A DNA stretch of 64,000 nt from assembly GCF_008831285.2 (NCBI RefSeq), contig NC_045140.1:7622505-7686504 (forward strand). The letters are read 5' to 3'. The stretch comes from Nymphaea colorata. Its lineage: Eukaryota; Streptophyta; Magnoliopsida; Nymphaeales; Nymphaeaceae. A model generated the notes under the pieces. The model saw nothing but the letters and a program-made list of their open reading frames with translations, had not been told where the DNA came from and ran no database searches. Shown here piece by piece: positions 63,301-64,000 of the stretch. Positions within the stretch are counted from its first letter, which is position 1; each line of letters opens with the position of its first letter. Made by a program: the position numbers and the translations under genes.

Positions 63301-64000
63301 AGCCACTGCACCTCTAACACCATATCAGCTCCTCACATCACCAAAATGAATAAGTCAACTATGAATTTCCTACCTTGTAATTCCATGTCTATGTTCAGAA
63401 AAGACCCTTTGCTTTAGAGGGTGCTACCGCCTATCAAGATGCTTATAGGCCGCCATCTAAATGCCTAACATTTGCATGACATGGAGAATGGTTGCCCCTG
63501 GAAGTACGTGACAAGGCCTCCAGCATCTCCCATTCAATGACATTCAGCAATCTGGAGCTTCCTAGTATTCCTCATCCGAATTTATGATGTACATAGGGAA
63601 CAACACATTGAAGTGCCAGAGTCCAAATGCACATTTGTCATCACAATTGCAATATAATCCCTGTTTCCTACACTCTTATCTTTATTGGAGTGATCATCTC
63701 CAGTGCCACTACCTGACTGCCTTCAGAAGCCGCATCCTTTTCACAGGATGCAGTCTTTTCCATGGCCTACATTGACCCTTTCATTATCTCCATTCCATGA
63801 TCAGGAACACAACATGTGCAAATGCTTTCCTTGAATTGGATCCAATGACATTTTTTCTTCTAGGCAAATTTGAAGCACTCAAGGAGGGATCAGGTTTGAG
63901 ATGCCTGAACTTCAAATAATCCATCTTCCATCCCCCAGCAAACGCCTCCATCAAAGCATCTAAGGACGAGCAAGAAACCATATTGCTCATACTTTCGAAA
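60371..64000 (-). mobile_element. Decayed Ty3/gypsy retrotransposon, runs off the right edge
   Basis: Minus-strand pol in gypsy order, from right to left. A gag zinc-knuckle-like GLYCNCDDKCAFG lies near 63650. Reverse transcriptase LLDELQVACVFSKLDLG lies near 62830-62875 and FSKHAFSRQKVSTLGYIF near 62525-62580. RNase H AKKAFELVKLAVPL and VLKTDASVFGV lie near 62250-62375. Integrase end HSSMGMTPFKVLYGRPP lies near 61114-61162, and a chromodomain-like EWARDLEQLATLEDTKYI near 60560-60620. RT and RNase H before integrase defines Ty3/gypsy. Many stops and frameshifts. A polypurine-like GAGTTTGAGGGCA just before TGATTC may mark the 3' LTR start near 60370. The 5' end and LTR are outside the window. 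It appears to sit in an intron of the VPS3-like gene. Confidence 0.8.

Noticed and set aside
1-64000. CRISPR array, operon, plasmid or phage feature
   Set aside because: The window is plant nuclear DNA with spliced genes; no regularly spaced repeat-spacer array was seen.

Overview
This is a stretch of nuclear DNA from a flowering plant. The genes have many GT-AG introns, two encode plant-type proteins (a PLS-class pentatricopeptide repeat protein and a plant vacuolar inositol transporter), and the spaces between and inside genes are full of plant transposable elements: copia, Ty3/gypsy, LINE, hAT-like and Tourist-like MITEs, and long AT, CT and GA runs. Base composition is AT-rich. I cannot fix the species; nothing points to Brassicaceae or grasses in particular.

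Layout. 1-12.6 kb: mostly repeat relics. These are a possible exon at the left edge, a plus-strand LINE relic (2.6-6.2 kb), a minus-strand copia RNase H scrap (6.8-7.2 kb), and a plus-strand copia relic with its primer-binding site and gag (7.85-9.0 kb) that is itself split by a small hAT-like MITE. 12.65-19.47 kb: a six-exon tonoplast inositol transporter gene (INT1-like, + strand). It carries a one-base frameshift in a G run of exon 3, two MITEs in intron 4, and a 53-bp-arm hairpin just past the stop codon. 20-25 kb: no whole gene; a GTAC-rich repeat, short duplications and a truncated U2 snRNA-like fragment. 25.05-27.26 kb: an intronless 736-residue PPR protein (- strand). 28.4-30.8 kb: a second LINE relic (- strand) followed by a degenerate GGATCT-rich stretch. 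33.6-47.6 kb: a complete ten-exon ubiquitin-specific protease gene of the UBP23 type (- strand, 899 residues when spliced). Its intron 2 is inflated by a 5-kb copia element in opposite orientation, and that element carries a 309-bp MITE inside its integrase. 47.6-53.3 kb: gene-poor, with a 167-bp Tourist-like foldback element. 53.3-58.9 kb: the last seven visible exons (295 residues) of a VPS3/TGFBRAP1-like CORVET subunit (- strand), with a 442-bp MITE in one intron. 58.9-64 kb: probably the next VPS3 intron, occupied by a decayed Ty3/gypsy element (- strand) that runs off the right edge.

The four host genes are unrelated housekeeping functions (vacuolar inositol transport, organellar RNA processing, deubiquitination, endosome-to-vacuole tethering) and form no pathway or operon. 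The strongest unusual signals are the frameshift in an otherwise perfectly spliceable INT1 gene, the insertion-in-insertion structure of the UBP23 intron, the MITE families shared between different loci of the window, the 3' hairpin of INT1 and the U2 snRNA fragment. I did not find a new enzymatic or defence system.
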